Origin: Tupaia tana
Lineage: Eukaryota > Chordata > Mammalia > Scandentia > Tupaiidae
NCBI GenBank assembly: GCA_026018925.1
Contig: JAKSZU010000005.1
Location: 20,260,779-20,324,778 of the forward strand
Reading direction: 5' to 3'
Length of the DNA: 64,000 nucleotides
Numbering within the stretch: the first letter of the stretch is position 1; the number at the start of each line of letters is the position of its first letter. The notes under the pieces were generated by a model. It ran no database searches. It saw only the letters and a list, made by a program, of their open reading frames with translations, and was not told the origin of the DNA. A program made the translations under genes and the position numbers. Positions 1 to 11,049 of the stretch are shown here, piece after piece.

Positions 1-179
1 ATGCCCAACAGCAAGACTGCTGGAACATACTGTTTTCCTCAATGATTGTACTCAGTGATCACCTTTTCTTCACAGTCTCACCAGTACATGCTAACTCTTA
101 CTTATTTAGTTTGACAACAGCTGTCCTAACAATGTGAGGTGAAACCTGATTGTAGTTTGATGTACAGTGATGTCAAGTA

Positions 180-985
180 CCTTTAAATATACTTGTTGAC
201 CATTTGTCTTTTTTTGAGAAATGTCTGTTCTTGGGATCCTTTACCCCATTTAAAAAAAAAAATCATGATTATTATTTTGATACTGAGTTGAGTGAGTTCC
301 TTACATATTTTGAATATTAACCCATTACCGGGCATATGGTTTGCAAATATTTTGTCCCAGTTCATAATGCTGCCCTTTTATTTTGTTGATTGTTTCATTT
401 TCTATGCAGAAGCTTTAGTTTGATATACTCCCACTTCTTAATTCTTGTTTTTGTTTCTGAGTTTTTGGTATTGTATCCAAAAAATCATTGCCATAATCAA
501 TATTAGACCTCCTTTCCCCCAGAGGTTTTACTTTTCAAATCTTAGATGAAAATGGTCCTTAATTCATTTCAGGTTGATTTTATTTTCTGTAAATTGTAAG
601 ATAAGGGTCCTGTTTCATCCTTTTGCATGTGACTATTAGTTTTCTCAGGTCCACTTTTTGCACAAATCATCCTTTCCTCATAGTATCATTTTGACAGTTT
701 TGAAAATTATTGTATGTGTGTGAGTTCATTTCTGCACTCTGTGGTCCATTTAGCTATGTTTTTGTGCTAGCTTTATGCTGTTTTTCACTATAGCTTTGGA
801 ATATCATTTGAAATCAGGGAGTTTGATGCTGCCAACTATTTCTGTGAAAAATGTCGCTAGAATTTTGATAGAAATTGTATTGAATTTATAGATAGCTTTA
901 AGTAGGGTGGACATTTTAACAATATTGTTTCTTCTAACCCATGAGCATGGGGCATATTTTACTTATTTGTGTGTTCGATTGTTTT
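180..985 (-). mobile_element. L1 LINE fragment, ORF2 region, antisense
   Basis: The plus strand reads as the complement of mammalian L1 ORF2. Recognisable blocks are 'GGTTTGCAAATATTTTGTCCC', 'TGCAGAAGCTTTAGTTTGAT' and the stretch ending near 'AATTGTATTGAATTTATAGA'. Many stops and indels show an old, dead copy. It continues at 1211 after a SINE-like interruption. There is no 3' end or tail in the window. Confidence 0.8.
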
Positions 986-1210
986 GCTTTAATTTTATGA
1001 TTGTGCATGTGAGAGAAAATGAGAGCACTGTCCACAGGGCTTCATCAAACTGCAGTCTCCTTCCTGCAGTCTTCTGTCCCAGCAGGATTCTGGATGTGTG
1101 TACGCATGCCCAGTGTGTTCTCAAGCCAATGGCCCCCTGGCCCACAGCACGGTCGGCATGTGGCCTCCAGCTCTGCAGTCCAGTGTTACCAACTATGCCG
1201 TAGAGGCTAG
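985..1210 (-). mobile_element. Divergent tRNA-type SINE inside L1
   Basis: This block interrupts the antisense L1: L1 homology ends near 985 and resumes near 1211. It has the family B reverse layout of a purine-rich GAGAGAAAATGAGAG start, 'GTGTGTACGCATGCCCAGTGTG' type middle and an end resembling 'CACTATGCC'. It is diverged enough that the family assignment is tentative. No clear target duplication was found. Confidence 0.45.
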
Positions 1211-1425
1211 GCCTCCTTCAGTTTTTTTCAACTGTGTTTATAGTTTTTCTGTACAGATCTTTCGCTTCCTTGGTCAGATTTAATGCTAAGTATGTTTTCT
1301 TTTTGATGTGATCACAAATGGGATTATTGGTTACTAAAAGAGCATTGTTGGTATAAAGAAATGCAACTGCTGACAAAACTGAGTATGGCAGAATCACAAA
1401 TTCATAGGTCATCGTTAGTAGGTAC
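1211..1425 (-). mobile_element. L1 LINE fragment, ORF2 region, continued
   Basis: This is the continuation of the antisense L1 after the SINE-like block. The minus strand from 1412 downward encodes a recognisable ORF2 piece, 'LNLTKEAKDLY', matching the segment after the reverse-transcriptase core. Reading frames are broken outside it. Confidence 0.75.
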
Positions 1426-1648
1426 TTAATAACATATGGAATGAATAAATGTGTACAAATAAAGCTTACTACACTTTAAAGATAATAAAATTGTCAAAAT
1501 TAAATTATATATCATTCGAAAATGCCTAAATAAAGCATTACTAGTTTTTTAATAAAATTTGTTTATTCTGAAATAAAGGTGAACAGTTTTAACAGACTAT
1601 ATTCATTAAAAGAAATAAACACACACAAAAAAATTATATAATTATTTT

Positions 1649-1902
1649 CTTTTTTATTTTATTTTTAATTTATTTTTTTGTTGTTTTGTTTTCGTTTTTG
1701 CCATAGGGATGTGCACTCGCCAGAGAGAGACAGACAGAAACAGTGAGAAGGAAAGTGAGAAATCACCTGCAGTGGGGATGGCTATTTGCGATTCCTTTTC
1801 TATTCTCCTCCTGGGACTCCAGACATGCCAAGTCCAGGACTTGAACTGCGGTGAATGATATGGGAGTCCAGTGCCTTAACCACTATGCCATCTGTTGGCC
1901 CC
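1649..1902 (-). mobile_element. Family A SINE, old subfamily
   Basis: The minus-strand copy starts with GGGGCCAACAGATGGCATAGTGG at 1902 and ends with the complement of 'TTTTTGCCATAGGGATGTGC' plus a T-rich stretch (its A tail). It has old-subfamily features: 'GCATAGTGGTTAAGG' and few CpGs. The flanks 'AATTATATAATTATTT' and 'AATTTTATGTAATTCTT' look like a decayed target duplication. Confidence 0.85.
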
Positions 1903-1974
1903 AATTTTATGTAATTCTTGAAAATGTTCTCTAGTTAAAAACTTCTCAGAAAACTCCCTCCTAATCTGTGTCAG

Positions 1975-2075
1975 TGTGATTATCTCTGTTCTGTCTCCGA
2001 AGAGGAGAAAGCAAAGAGGTGAAGTGATTTGTTCAAGGCTGATTTGTAAGTGCCTAATGGTATGAAACCTTGAGC
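1975..2075 (-). repeat. MIR fragment, probable
   Basis: The block 'AAGAGGTGAAGTGATTTG' followed by 'TTCAAGGCTGATTTGTAAGTG' matches the antisense MIR core (gaggttaagtgacttgcccaaggtcac). It is short and diverged. Confidence 0.5.
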
Positions 2076-2319
2076 TGCTGAAGCAAATTCAGGGCAGAGA
2101 GAGCAGCATCATAGTCTTTAAGAAGTGTGTCTCTTAATAGCAAAGATAAAACACAGAGACTGGAAAGCAGAAGGATAACTTAAATGCAGCACAATACACC
2201 TGAGACTATGCTTTGCAGACCTAGTGTTGCAAATGTGTCTAGGAGGAAGCATGAGTTTGCTCTCAGAAGTGAGATGAGTAGGGAATATTTTCTGGAGGAA
2301 TGGGATGCAAGCTTGATTT

Positions 2320-3560
2320 TAACTCATTTTTAATTTTATAATAGTTTTAGATTTATAGGAAATTTGCAAAGATAGAACAGAGAGTTTCTATATGCACTGA
2401 AACTCCCTGTTGCTAACATTTTACTTTACTAAGGTACATTTGTCACAACTAATAAACCAGGGTATTTTTATCAACTAAAGTCCATATTTTATTTGGACTT
2501 CATTAGTTTTTCCTTAGCATCCTTTCTCTGGGTTCTATATCCCACCCAGGAGGTTACATTACATTTTGTCATTATATCTCCTTAGGCTCCTTTGGGCTGT
2601 AATAGGTTCTTAGACTTCCCTTTTCTGGTGACCTTGACAGCTTTGAAGAGGTCAAGTGAATTGTAGGAAGTCTCTCAGTTTGGATTTGTCTGATATTTTC
2701 CTCATGATGAGGCTGGGGTTATGAGTCTTGAGGAAGATGACCTCTGGGATGAAATATCCTTCTCAGCACATATTAAAGGTACATACTCTGAACATGACTT
2801 ATCACTGCTGATATTGACCTAGCCCACTTGACAGAGGTCATATTAGTCATATTTCTCCTCTACACAATTATACTGTAATTTTCTAGCCTTCTATATTGTT
2901 ATCTTCGGTAGAAAGTCACTCTGTGTAGGTATGCTCTACCTCCTGTAGGGCAGAATAGCTACATACATGATAAAATTCTTCTACAAGGGAGATTTGTCTA
3001 CTCTCATATATTTATTTGTTTATTCAATCACTTACTTATATCAGAATGGACTCATGGATATATATTTTATCCTTTTAGTTCTATTCCGATACTGCATTAT
3101 TTATTTGGTTGTCCAAATTTTCACATTTTCAAATGCCCAGTTTTGGCCACTGGAAATTTTTTTTTCTAGTTTCAAGTTTCTAGTTTCTTCTTATTCATAC
3201 GGTATGAAATTTTCCAAAGATCCCACAACATAATGTATCATGCAGAGGAAAAACTAAGTACTCAACATAAACCACCCCTCCCCAACCCAGCCCCATTAGA
3301 AGTTCTTTCAGTTGGCTCCTGACTCCTGTGACATAAGCACTCATCACTGTGAGTGTTCTTGAGCACTTCTCACTTTCTGGCACTACGAGATGCTCCAGGC
3401 TCATCTTGCACATTTCCTCTTCCAGACCTAGCTGTTTTCCCAAGGAGTTGTGTTTTTGTTTATTGAAGAACCAAGTGCTGGGTATTGCATATGTAAGCAA
3501 GACTCTAAAGGATGGTGAATGGAGAGAATGTATTCCATGTAGGGAAAAACAACCAGCTCA
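2320..3560. mobile_element. Ancient L1M 3' UTR fossil
   Basis: This is a long stretch of a widespread mammalian L1M 3'-UTR type. Landmarks are 'ATATCTCCTTAGGCTCCTTT', 'GGATTTGTCTGATATTTTCC', 'GGACTCATGGATATATATTT', 'CTTTCAGTTGGCTCCTGACT' and 'CAGGCTCATCTTGCACATTT'. It is strongly diverged and lacks coding sequence. I recognise the family from mammalian genomes but cannot assign a subfamily or be sure of its strand. Confidence 0.7.
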
Positions 3561-3576
3561 AAACACTTAGCTGGTG

Positions 3577-3857
3577 GGACCAGCAGTTAGCTTACTGGTT
3601 ATGTCGCTGGACTCCCATGGAGTCGACTGCAGTTCGAGTCCCAGACCAGGCGGCTTAAACTCATGTCAGGTGCGTGTGCATGTGTGCCCAAGATCCCGAG
3701 GGGAGAATGGAGGAGAAGAGATTGCGGCGTGGCCATCCCCCCTGGGAGGTAATTTCTCGCTTTCTTTCTCTCTGTCTGTCTGGTGAGCGTATGCGCCCTA
3801 TAGCGAAAACCTCTCAAAACAAAAAACAAACAAACAAAAAACAACCAAACAAACAAA
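3577..3857 (+). mobile_element. Family A SINE, young, perfect TSD
   Basis: A full-length copy. The head has the A and B boxes ('CAGTTCGAGTCC'), the body has GGAGAATGGAGGAGAAGAG, then a CT-rich run, CCTATAGCGAAAACCTCTC and an (A/C)-rich tail of AAAACAAACAAAC type. It is bounded by a perfect 16-bp duplication, AAACACTTAGCTGGTG, at 3561-3576 and 3858-3873. The A-rich start of the TSD fits L1-endonuclease priming. Confidence 0.95.
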
Positions 3858-4045
3858 AAACACTTAGCTGGTGAGAAGAAACCTTTCAAGTTTTAGGTTC
3901 AAACTGAACAGAAATCTGATCCCACCCCTAAGTCCATTTCTTTACTCTTCTTTGTTTCAGAACAATAGCTTCTTCACCTTCTTATCTATGTGCTAATGCA
4001 AAAGTCTTGAGAGCTATCTTTTATTGTCCCTTTCTGCCTACATAT

Positions 4046-4175
4046 AAAGGTACTTCAAAAAGTTTGTGGAAAAATGGGGTTGAAGTATGAATTTATTTTC
4101 ATGGCAAAAAGATGAACTCCTTGCATAGATTTTTTCCCATAATGCATATTTTCCATAAACTTTCTGAGAACCCTT
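4046..4175. mobile_element. Hsmar2-like mariner MITE
   Basis: About 130 bp bounded by imperfect inverted repeats: 'ACTTCAAAAAGTTTGTGGAA' on the left and 'TTCCATAAACTTTCTGAGAA' on the right. The internal 'GAATTTATTTTCATGGCAAA' block is shared with five other copies in the window. I recognise the ends as the Hsmar2-type mariner terminal repeat. No transposase is present, so it is a non-autonomous deletion derivative. Confidence 0.75.
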
Positions 4176-4740
4176 CATACAATCAAGAAGTTTTTCTTGA
4201 TGCTGCCTCCCAGTAATTTCATCTTCTGTCTTCTTGTCCACAACCAATCTCCTACTCAGGTAGCTTTAATGGCTGCCAAACCACTTTCAATATCCCTGCC
4301 ATTCTATCTTCCCTTCAGCTATCTTAGCTTATCTGGTAATGTCATTCAACCATACTCAAGGCCACTGGGCTTCCCCTTGCATTCAAGATAATTCCTTTGG
4401 AAGGTCCATAGGTTGAGTGTGATCTATCTCTCACCTACATAGCTAGACTTGCTCGTTATACTCTGATATTCTCACAACTAGATCTTTAATTATCCCCTCA
4501 AACAAGTCTACTAGTGGGGCCTTAGGTGGGCATGGCCTTTGTCTGAATGTTTCACTTCACTCCTCTCTTTTGTATGACTGACTTCTCTTACTCAGACATT
4601 GCTATCACAACCTTAGAGAGGCTTGTTTGCTCGTCAGACTTGCTTGCTCTTCAGTTGAGGAAGATCTTCTATATGGATTCTCACAATACCCTGTACTTTC
4701 CATAGAGCCATTTTCCCACATTGTTCATTCACTTCATTCA
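4176..4740. other. No feature recognised
   Basis: Ordinary AT-rich sequence between a MITE and a SINE. I saw no repeat family, exon or RNA gene. Open frames here are under 70 codons. Confidence 0.6.
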
Positions 4741-4935
4741 TTCATGTTTTTATTATTATTTCAGTTGCCAGAGGGCACATGTGCTTGCTAGAGAGATACT
4801 GAACCAGAGAGAAAGAGAGAGATGGAGAAAGAGAAAGTACTTGGCATATTTTTCAGGCAGCAGGGCCAAGGTTTGAACCATAGTTGACCATGTGGGATCT
4901 GGCTTGCTTAGCCCCTAAGATACAGGGCCAGCCTC
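4741..4935 (-). mobile_element. Family A SINE, old and shortened
   Basis: Reverse copy: T-rich start, 'CAGAGGGCACATGTGCTTGC', a GAGA-rich run (complement of the CT-rich part), then 'GTTTGAACCATAGTTGACCA' and an end near 'GCCCC..GGCCAGCC'. The central body is largely missing, so this is an internally deleted, decayed copy. Confidence 0.7.
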
Positions 4936-4964
4936 TCAGTCTTTCTTTTATTTGCCTTTTTTAC

Positions 4965-5660
4965 TCATTCAATAAATAGCATTTAATTATACTCTAGAAG
5001 AGTGTTCAAAATGCTAGAGATGTAGCAATGACATGATGAAGTAAAACATGGAATTGAAGTATGAGTTCCACCTGGAACATGAATTCTGATGGGGAAGGCA
5101 AAATAATAAGTACATGACTACAGTATATAGTATATCTGGAACTGATAAATGCCATATGGGGAAGAAAATGAGGCAGAGTTCAGTAAGGCATGTATGGAAT
5201 TGAGGAAATTTTAAATCTAAATGGGATGATTAGAGAAAGCCTTACTGAGAAGGTGCCACATAAGCAAAGACTTGAAAGAAGTGAAAGAATAATCCATGCA
5301 AGTAATCAGGAGAAGAGCATTTTAGGTACAGACCTTGAGGTGAGAGCAAGAAAGTTGAATCTGAGATGCTTATTAAACGTAGGGGTCTAGATATTAAGTA
5401 GGCCTTTTATGCATGGTCTTCAGTATAGGATTGAGCATTTCAGGTTATAATTTGGAAGTTGTCAGTGTACAGATGGCATCTGAAGACATGAGACTAGATG
5501 AATTCTCAGGAGGAGAGATATTCAATAACTGAGATCTAGGACATCTGAGTTCTCCGGATTGGGGAGATAATAGATGACCAAAAACAGAGACTGAGGAATA
5601 GCTAGGAAGAAAATCATACACGTCTGGAAGCCAAATGAAAAATGAGCAAGGAACTAATAC
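4965..5660. repeat. Ancient L2-like dispersed repeat
   Basis: It starts 'CTCATTCAATAAATAGCATT' and contains 'GAGAAAGCCTTACTGAGAAG', 'AGACTTGAAAGAAGTG' and 'ATGAGACTAGATGAATTCTC'. These match an old dispersed mammalian repeat whose end resembles the L2 3' terminus. The exact family is not assigned. It is strongly diverged and without coding potential. Confidence 0.5.
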
Positions 5661-5699
5661 CATTAATTCTTACTATTATCACTACCACTTTACTTACAT

Positions 5700-5935
5700 G
5701 GATTTATTAAGCAACTTTCACTAGTCTAAGTTTTTATATACATTAATTAATTGCACATTTATAATTCTCCTATGAAATGTTTTCCCTTATGTGTGTTCTA
5801 CAGATGGGAAATATTTACCCAAAGGTAAATAAATTTGTCCAATCCCATAGCTCATAAACACTGGAGCTGATATTTGAACCCAAACTGTCTGTTCTCAGGT
5901 TCTTGGTCTTTAACACGACACCATGCTACCCCAAA
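5700..5935 (-). repeat. MIR element, antisense
   Basis: The plus strand shows the antisense MIR order: 'CATTTATAATTCTCC', 'CTACAGATGGGAAATATTTA', 'AAATAAATTTGTCCAATCCC', 'GAACCCAAACTGTCTG', then 'GGTCTTTAACACGACACCATGC'. MIRs predate the placental radiation, so the locus itself is old. Confidence 0.75.
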
Positions 5936-6277
5936 TGCTGCACATGGATAAGCTCAGAATCAAGAATGACTCAGCAGATTAAGCCACGTAGATATCCTTG
6001 GTGAACTTGAAAGACCAGCTTCAAGTGAGTCTGGAGGAGAAAAAAGGATTGGGATGGGTCAATGAGGAGTGGAAGAGTACATGTTGAAGATAAAAGATAT
6101 AGATGACTTGTGAATAGTTTGACCATAAAGGGAACCTGAGAAATGCTATGATGACTATAGGGAGACACAGGAACAAAGATAACTTTAAAAATATATATAT
6201 GGGATAAATGATAGTACTTTTGTACATTTGGTACAGAATAAAAGTGTAGAACAAGAAAAAAAAAAAAGGTGAATGTT

Positions 6278-6512
6278 GGAGTAGGACAATGGTGCTGCGG
6301 TAACACAAAGTTCTGCAAGGCTGACACACATGGAAAGCTCCAGGCTTGCATCTGGAGACCTTCCTGAATATGCTGTGTGAGTGTGTCCACCCATGATCGG
6401 GACTTCCTGAAGCCAGGGGCATATTGAAGCATGAAGTCCCTGTTAGGGATGCCTTTCTGTCTCTCATAGAATAAATAAGTAAAAAACAAACATAAAAGAA
6501 AAAAAAAAAGAG
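6278..6512 (+). mobile_element. Family B SINE
   Basis: The plus-strand copy shows the family B signature: 'AGTTCTGCAAGGCTGACACA', 'CTCCAGGCTTGCATCTGGAG', 'CCTTCCTGAATATGCTG', 'AGTCCCTGTTAGGGATG', then CT-rich and 'AATAAATAAG' with an A-rich tail. A-rich runs at 6254 and 6498 may be the remains of a target duplication. Confidence 0.75.
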
Positions 6513-8099
6513 TGCTGCCCTAGAGAGGGGAGAATTTTAATTGTACATTTATAACTGAGTAATTATTTACTGAGCTGTTTGATTTCTGTGTTCTCTGTTG
6601 GAGCATAAACTGCTGGATTGGGGGCATCTTATATTTCCAGACTCCTTGGGGTCTCCACATGCCCCACCTCGGTACTTGGTGCATGAATAGTGTTATGCCT
6701 GGAGTAAAGTGGGCTCCTGGTGCTATCATTTCTCCATGCTTCACCCTGCATGGTGCCTTCTACCTATGTACTTCTCTGAAGATCCAATTCTAGAACATCA
6801 GGCACTGTCAAAGGGGAAATGGAGGGGAGAAATAATGTCCACATGATGAAGTGGAACTTCCCCAAAGTCTTGGAAACAAACCAACCTCCTCCCCTGTCAG
6901 TGGCTTCAGGCCCTTCCTCTAGCTCCCACACCTGCTTAGTCCTCTCACTGCCCCTGCTCCATCACTACTCTCAGTCCTTGGCTCTATTCTCATCATCCTT
7001 GGAGGTTAAGGATGGACCTCCATCCATTCCCTGAAGTTTGGATGGACCACAAACTGTCCCCAAACCAAAAACATCTCTGATGCATACGTGGGTAATCAGC
7101 TGAGATGTGTCCATAAGCAAGGATGCCATTTTCTAAGCAGAATCAGAGGCTCTGGGAAAGCCTCACCATTTCAGCCTTTATTCTGCCAACTCCCAGGGGT
7201 ATTCACAGAGTTTTAGAGTGAGGTTGAGGACTCATGTGCATGCTGGGTTTCCCTTACCATGCACCTGTTGTCATTTTCAAGGTGTCTGTTGCCATATGGG
7301 GAAATGCTACTTTAGATCTGTGGATAGAACTTACACATGTTTGCAAAGAAAAGACCTCCCATAGTTCTGAAGGTATAACATATATACCCACTCACCTCCA
7401 TCTTGTGGAGGCATGCTTTTCTCTCTCTCTCTTCCTCACACACACACACATACATGCATGAATGCATACATGGACTCACTTGTATATATTTATTATGCTT
7501 CTCCCATCCCTCTACAGACCAACATCCTTTGCCAGAAGGACAGGATAAGCAGTGTCCTGTGTCCATCTGGACCTGACCTGCCTACACTGTTTGCCTAAAA
7601 TACTTGTGAGTATATATACAGCCTGGTACGGAACTAATTTTTGAAGCAAATGTGGGGGCTCCAGGGCACTCCGCCATTTCCTCTTGTCCCTAAAGCTGTT
7701 AAAGTAAATTATAGGGCTGGGAGAACGAGAGGCCAGCTGTGCTTCAGCTGCAGGGCAGTGTTGTGACAAAGTGAAAAGTGTGGGCACCAACAGATCATTA
7801 ACTGTGCAGCCCAAAATAGGCTGATGATTGGAGGAGAGAGTGTGGACCTGCTTTAGGTCAGCACTGCCTCCAGCCCAGGGTGGTGTCCACCCTTATCAGC
7901 TAGAGCAGGACTGACTTGTGAACCCAAGTTATAGCCTCACAATCTCCAGATTTTATTACACTGAGGCAAGTTTTATTTTTTCCTAACCCTTTCTTAAAAT
8001 TGACAGGAGTTTTGGTCTCTGTTTTGGTTTTGTTTTTAAAATTTCCCCACAATTTCCTGTTGTGCTGCCTCTTTGGCTGAGTTCAACTTTACTGTTGAC

Positions 8100-8345
8100 T
8101 ATAATTATTGTGAGGCTTGTGAAGAGAGTTGAAAAATCTAAGTTGACATTAAAGGTGCATTACACTTGAATAAGCCCAGAGACAGACTATCGCTCTTTGG
8201 TTTGGAGTTGCCCCTGTGTTTTGTCTCGATTAACAAATTCAGACGGCTTTTGGTTTGCATAGCATTAATAACTACGGGGGTAACCTCTGGGACTTGTAAA
8301 CACTGCTCATAAATAGTCGCTAAAGTGTGAGGTTGAGTAAACATT
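8100..8345. other. Candidate conserved non-coding block
   Basis: Unique sequence that keeps CpGs ('CTATCGCTC', 'TCTCGATTAAC', 'CAGACGGC', 'TACGGGGG', 'AGTCGCTAA') in an otherwise CpG-poor region. It has several homeodomain-like TAAT cores and no repeat similarity. This is a composition argument only; conservation cannot be tested here. Confidence 0.3.
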
Positions 8346-8631
8346 ACCTCAATGGTTGGTGAAGAACTGACCAGAATGGAACCAAATTGTGCTTTGAAAT
8401 AAGACCTTTCTCATTTGAAATGAGAAGAGAGAGAACGGGATCAGGAAACTAAAACACAACTGCTTCAATTTCTTAATTATTTAACAAACTACACATGACT
8501 ACAGGTGGTTGCCATAATGCTGAGGTGCCTTCATTTCTCTTTCAGTATTCTAAAACAGTGATAGTAGACTAGACTACTAACATTTCATACACTCACCTTT
8601 TCATTCTCTGTTGGAAAAAAGAGCTTAATTT

Positions 8632-8662
8632 TTGTTTGTTTGTTTTGTTTTGTTTTGTTTGG
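8632..8662. repeat. (TTTTG)n low-complexity repeat
   Basis: A run of TTTG/TTTTG units in plain sequence, not attached to a recognisable SINE head. Confidence 0.8.
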
Positions 8663-8714
8663 TAGCCAAGTCACATGAAGGTGTGTTTTGACCTTGAAGG
8701 ATCCATGGACTCTT

Positions 8715-8825
8715 TCCAGTTCAGCCTCATTTTGCAGAGGGGGAAACTTGGGCTCAGAGAGCTATACATAGTTGGTTTGGCTCTCCACAACAGACCAAGC
8801 AGAGGCATAATTTTTCAAGGTTTCG
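8715..8825 (-). repeat. MIR fragment, antisense
   Basis: 'TCATTTTGCAGAGGGGGAAA' and 'CTTGGGCTCAGAGAGCTATA' match the antisense MIR core (cattttacagatgaggaaactgaggctcagagag). Confidence 0.6.
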
Positions 8826-9149
8826 GCCTTGTGCACCTCTTAATTTGCTAGCATGATTCTCATTTGCAACATGGCGTATTTCCAGGGCAGATGAGGACTG
8901 GCCTAGACATGGCAGACTCCTTGGGAAGATGTTTCTAAGTGAAGATGCATGAACATTTTAAGTCCTGATGGTGAATCAAGGTTTAAGTGTACTTAGAAGC
9001 AAATGTTTCAATCATACAACTTAATTTTTCCCTTGGACTATTCTTCTGTAAAACATTCTAATGTGTTAAATAAAGGAAAGCTAATAGACTGGAATGTTCC
9101 AAAGCACTCCTCATTAAGCAGGGGAGTTTCTGTCTTATTTTGAATGAAT

Positions 9150-9405
9150 CATGAAAGTCGTGAGAATGTTTACCCAGTGCTCACTATGTGCCAAGATTTT
9201 ATGTAACATAGTTTACTGTACATATCTTATTTAATCCTCATAACAAGTCTTCGAGGTACGTGCTATTACTGTCCCTTTTTATATTTAAGGAAACTAAGTT
9301 TTATGGAGTTCACTTATTTGCCCAAGGTCTCACGACTGGTGATGTAACCAGGACTTTAATCCAGAGAGTCTGACAGCCCATGTTGTTTGCTTTTGCACTT
9401 GATTC
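9150..9405 (-). repeat. MIR element, antisense, nearly full length
   Basis: Order of blocks: 'CCAGTGCTCACTATGTGCCA', 'TCTTATTTAATCCTCATAAC', 'GAGGTACGTGCTATTACTGT', 'TTTGCCCAAGGTCTCACGAC', 'AATCCAGAGAGTCTGACAGC'. This is the complete antisense MIR layout and the best-preserved MIR in the window. Confidence 0.85.
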
Positions 9406-10130
9406 TATCATTGAGATGCCAGAACACTTAAGGTAAGATGCAGAAGCTCTGACTGTCCAATGCTAATGATTGTTTGTTCAGAAACACTCAAATGATTAAC
9501 TAAACTTGTGAACTTACCTATTGTTTTTGTGATGGAAACACATATCGTACATCCTGTGGGAAGGGAATACAGAATACTTGTGAATGGAGGCCATGAGTTC
9601 CACTCTTGGCTATTCCACTTCTCATTCAGCCAGTTGATAGCCACAGAGCTGGGAGCTGTGTCTTAATGCAACACCCTGGCTAGAAATGGCCTCATTTGCT
9701 AAAGCTGGAACACTTTAGAATAAAACACATGTTTTGATGACACGTTTCACTGATTGTACGGTCATTTAACTGGTGACCAGCTTCCAGTCTTATTTCTTAA
9801 CAGGATTCTAACGTTCAGTTCTATGATTACAGGCAGGTTGTCAATGCAACAACTGATGTTCCACTCAAATATCTTTTCTCCCAGGAAGCTTCACCTGGTA
9901 GGAAAGTTTTCTCTTCTGGCAGAAAATTATGCCCTTTGTAACACCATGACTTTTGGTTTTAATAGCCTCATCATGTCTTTGCTTTGTGTCATAGTTATAT
10001 ACATACTTAGGCAACAGACTTTATAACCAGACTGGTCTCTGCATCACTAACTTAGTGATTACTAAGACTTTGAGGGGGTTAACGTACCTTATGGAACTTA
10101 CTTATTACTTCTACTTCATAGAGGATAAAA
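9406..10130. other. No feature recognised
   Basis: Unassigned AT-rich sequence between a MIR and a young SINE. The longest open frame (9754-10026, plus, 90 codons) has no recognisable domain. Confidence 0.55.
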
Positions 10131-10141
10131 CAAAATATCCC

Positions 10142-10397
10142 AGGACCAGCAGTTAGAATAATGGCTATGTCACTGGACTCCCATGTAGTCGACCATGGTT
10201 CAATTCCCGGACCCAGTGGCTTAAAACTCACGCCGGGCGCATGTGCATGCGTGCCCAAGATCCTGAGTGGAGAATGGAGAAGGGATAGCAGCATGGCCAT
10301 CCTCCCTGAGTGGTGATTTCTTGTTTTCTGTCTGTCTTTCTCTGTCTTTCAGGTGAGTGCATGCGCCACTATAGCAAAAACCTCTCCAAAAAAAAAG
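10142..10397 (+). mobile_element. Family A SINE, young
   Basis: Full-length plus copy: GGACCAGCAGTTAG head, 'ATGGTTCAATTCCCGG' B box with changes, body, CT-rich part, 'CACTATAGCAAAAACCTCTC', A tail. The target duplication CAAAATATCCC lies at 10131-10141 and 10398-10408. Confidence 0.92.
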
Positions 10398-10596
10398 CAA
10401 AATATCCCTTGGACAGTGGGTATGAAAAGTAGATATAAAATAGATTAGGTAGTAGCATGCTGTCTGATTGAGAAACACTCCACAAGTGATAGTTAAGATG
10501 AATGAGTATATTTAAACACAATACATTAATATACCAGACTGGGAATAGAGATCATTTGTTTAACATCACGTTATCCACATCAATCCTCATACACAT

Positions 10597-10832
10597 ATTT
10601 AGCATTTATAATTTATTTCTTCCATGACTGACAGAGAAAGAGAGAGAGAGAACCCCCAACAGAGCTCTCATGCTGAGATCCACCTTCAGTCCCTCAGCTT
10701 CAACCAGTCCCGGATCATGGGTGCAGGGGTACCTGGTGTCCTAAGGAAGGTCTTTGAACTTGAACTGAAACCTTCCCGTGTGGTATTGCCTCTCAGAATA
10801 TAGCATTTTACTACTGTGCCACTGTCTGGCCC
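10597..10832 (-). mobile_element. Family B SINE with preserved TSD
   Basis: Reverse copy: TTATTTCTTCCATGA tail side, GAGAGAGAGAGA, 'ACCCCCAACAGAGCTCTCAT', 'GAAACCTTCCCGTGTGG', ending 'CCACTGTCTGGCCC'. It is flanked by the 16-bp duplication CAATCCTCATACACAT at 10581-10596 and 10833-10848. This is the clearest proof that family B is itself a retroposon. Confidence 0.9.
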
Positions 10833-10914
10833 CAATCCTCATACACATTTAGACACTTGATAAAGATCTCTAAAATTAAAAGAAGTGTGTATACGCATGT
10901 GCACATGCACACAC

Positions 10915-11047
10915 ATGAGGGTTTTAAAAAGTCTGTGAAAAATGGAATTAAAGTACAAATTTATTTTAATGCAAAATTTTTGAAATCCATCCATAGTTTT
11001 TTATATATATAATATTCATTTCCTACCAACATTTGAAGACCCCCCGT
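10915..11047. mobile_element. Hsmar2-like mariner MITE
   Basis: 'GTTTTAAAAAGTCTGTGAAA' on the left pairs imperfectly with 'CCAACATTTGAAGACCCCCC' on the right. It shares the internal 'AAGTACAAATTTATTTTAAT' and 'TTTTTGAAATCCATCCATAG' with the other copies. It is diverged. Confidence 0.7.
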
Positions 11048-11049
11048 CA

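Larger units (their letters stand above)
6513..8714. other. Unassigned, mostly unique sequence
   Basis: I recognise no element across most of this stretch. It contains a CT/CA dinucleotide patch near 7415-7455 and a TTTTG-rich run at 8632-8662. The part at 8100-8345 looks different from its surroundings and is listed separately. Short open frames (up to 100 codons) have no recognisable domain and no splice context I can support. Confidence 0.5.

Noticed and set aside
3577-3680. True tRNA genes at the SINE heads
   Set aside because: A and B boxes are present, but the acceptor and anticodon stems do not fold as a tRNA and each head is joined to a SINE body and A tail.
5971-6489. 172-codon minus-strand open frame, the longest in the window
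   Set aside because: It spans a family B SINE and a T-rich patch. The encoded peptide is low in complexity with no domain, and two overlapping frames on the same strand are equally open.
8632-8662. SINE tail or regulatory repeat at the TTTTG run
   Set aside because: No SINE head or target duplication is adjacent; it is plain low complexity.
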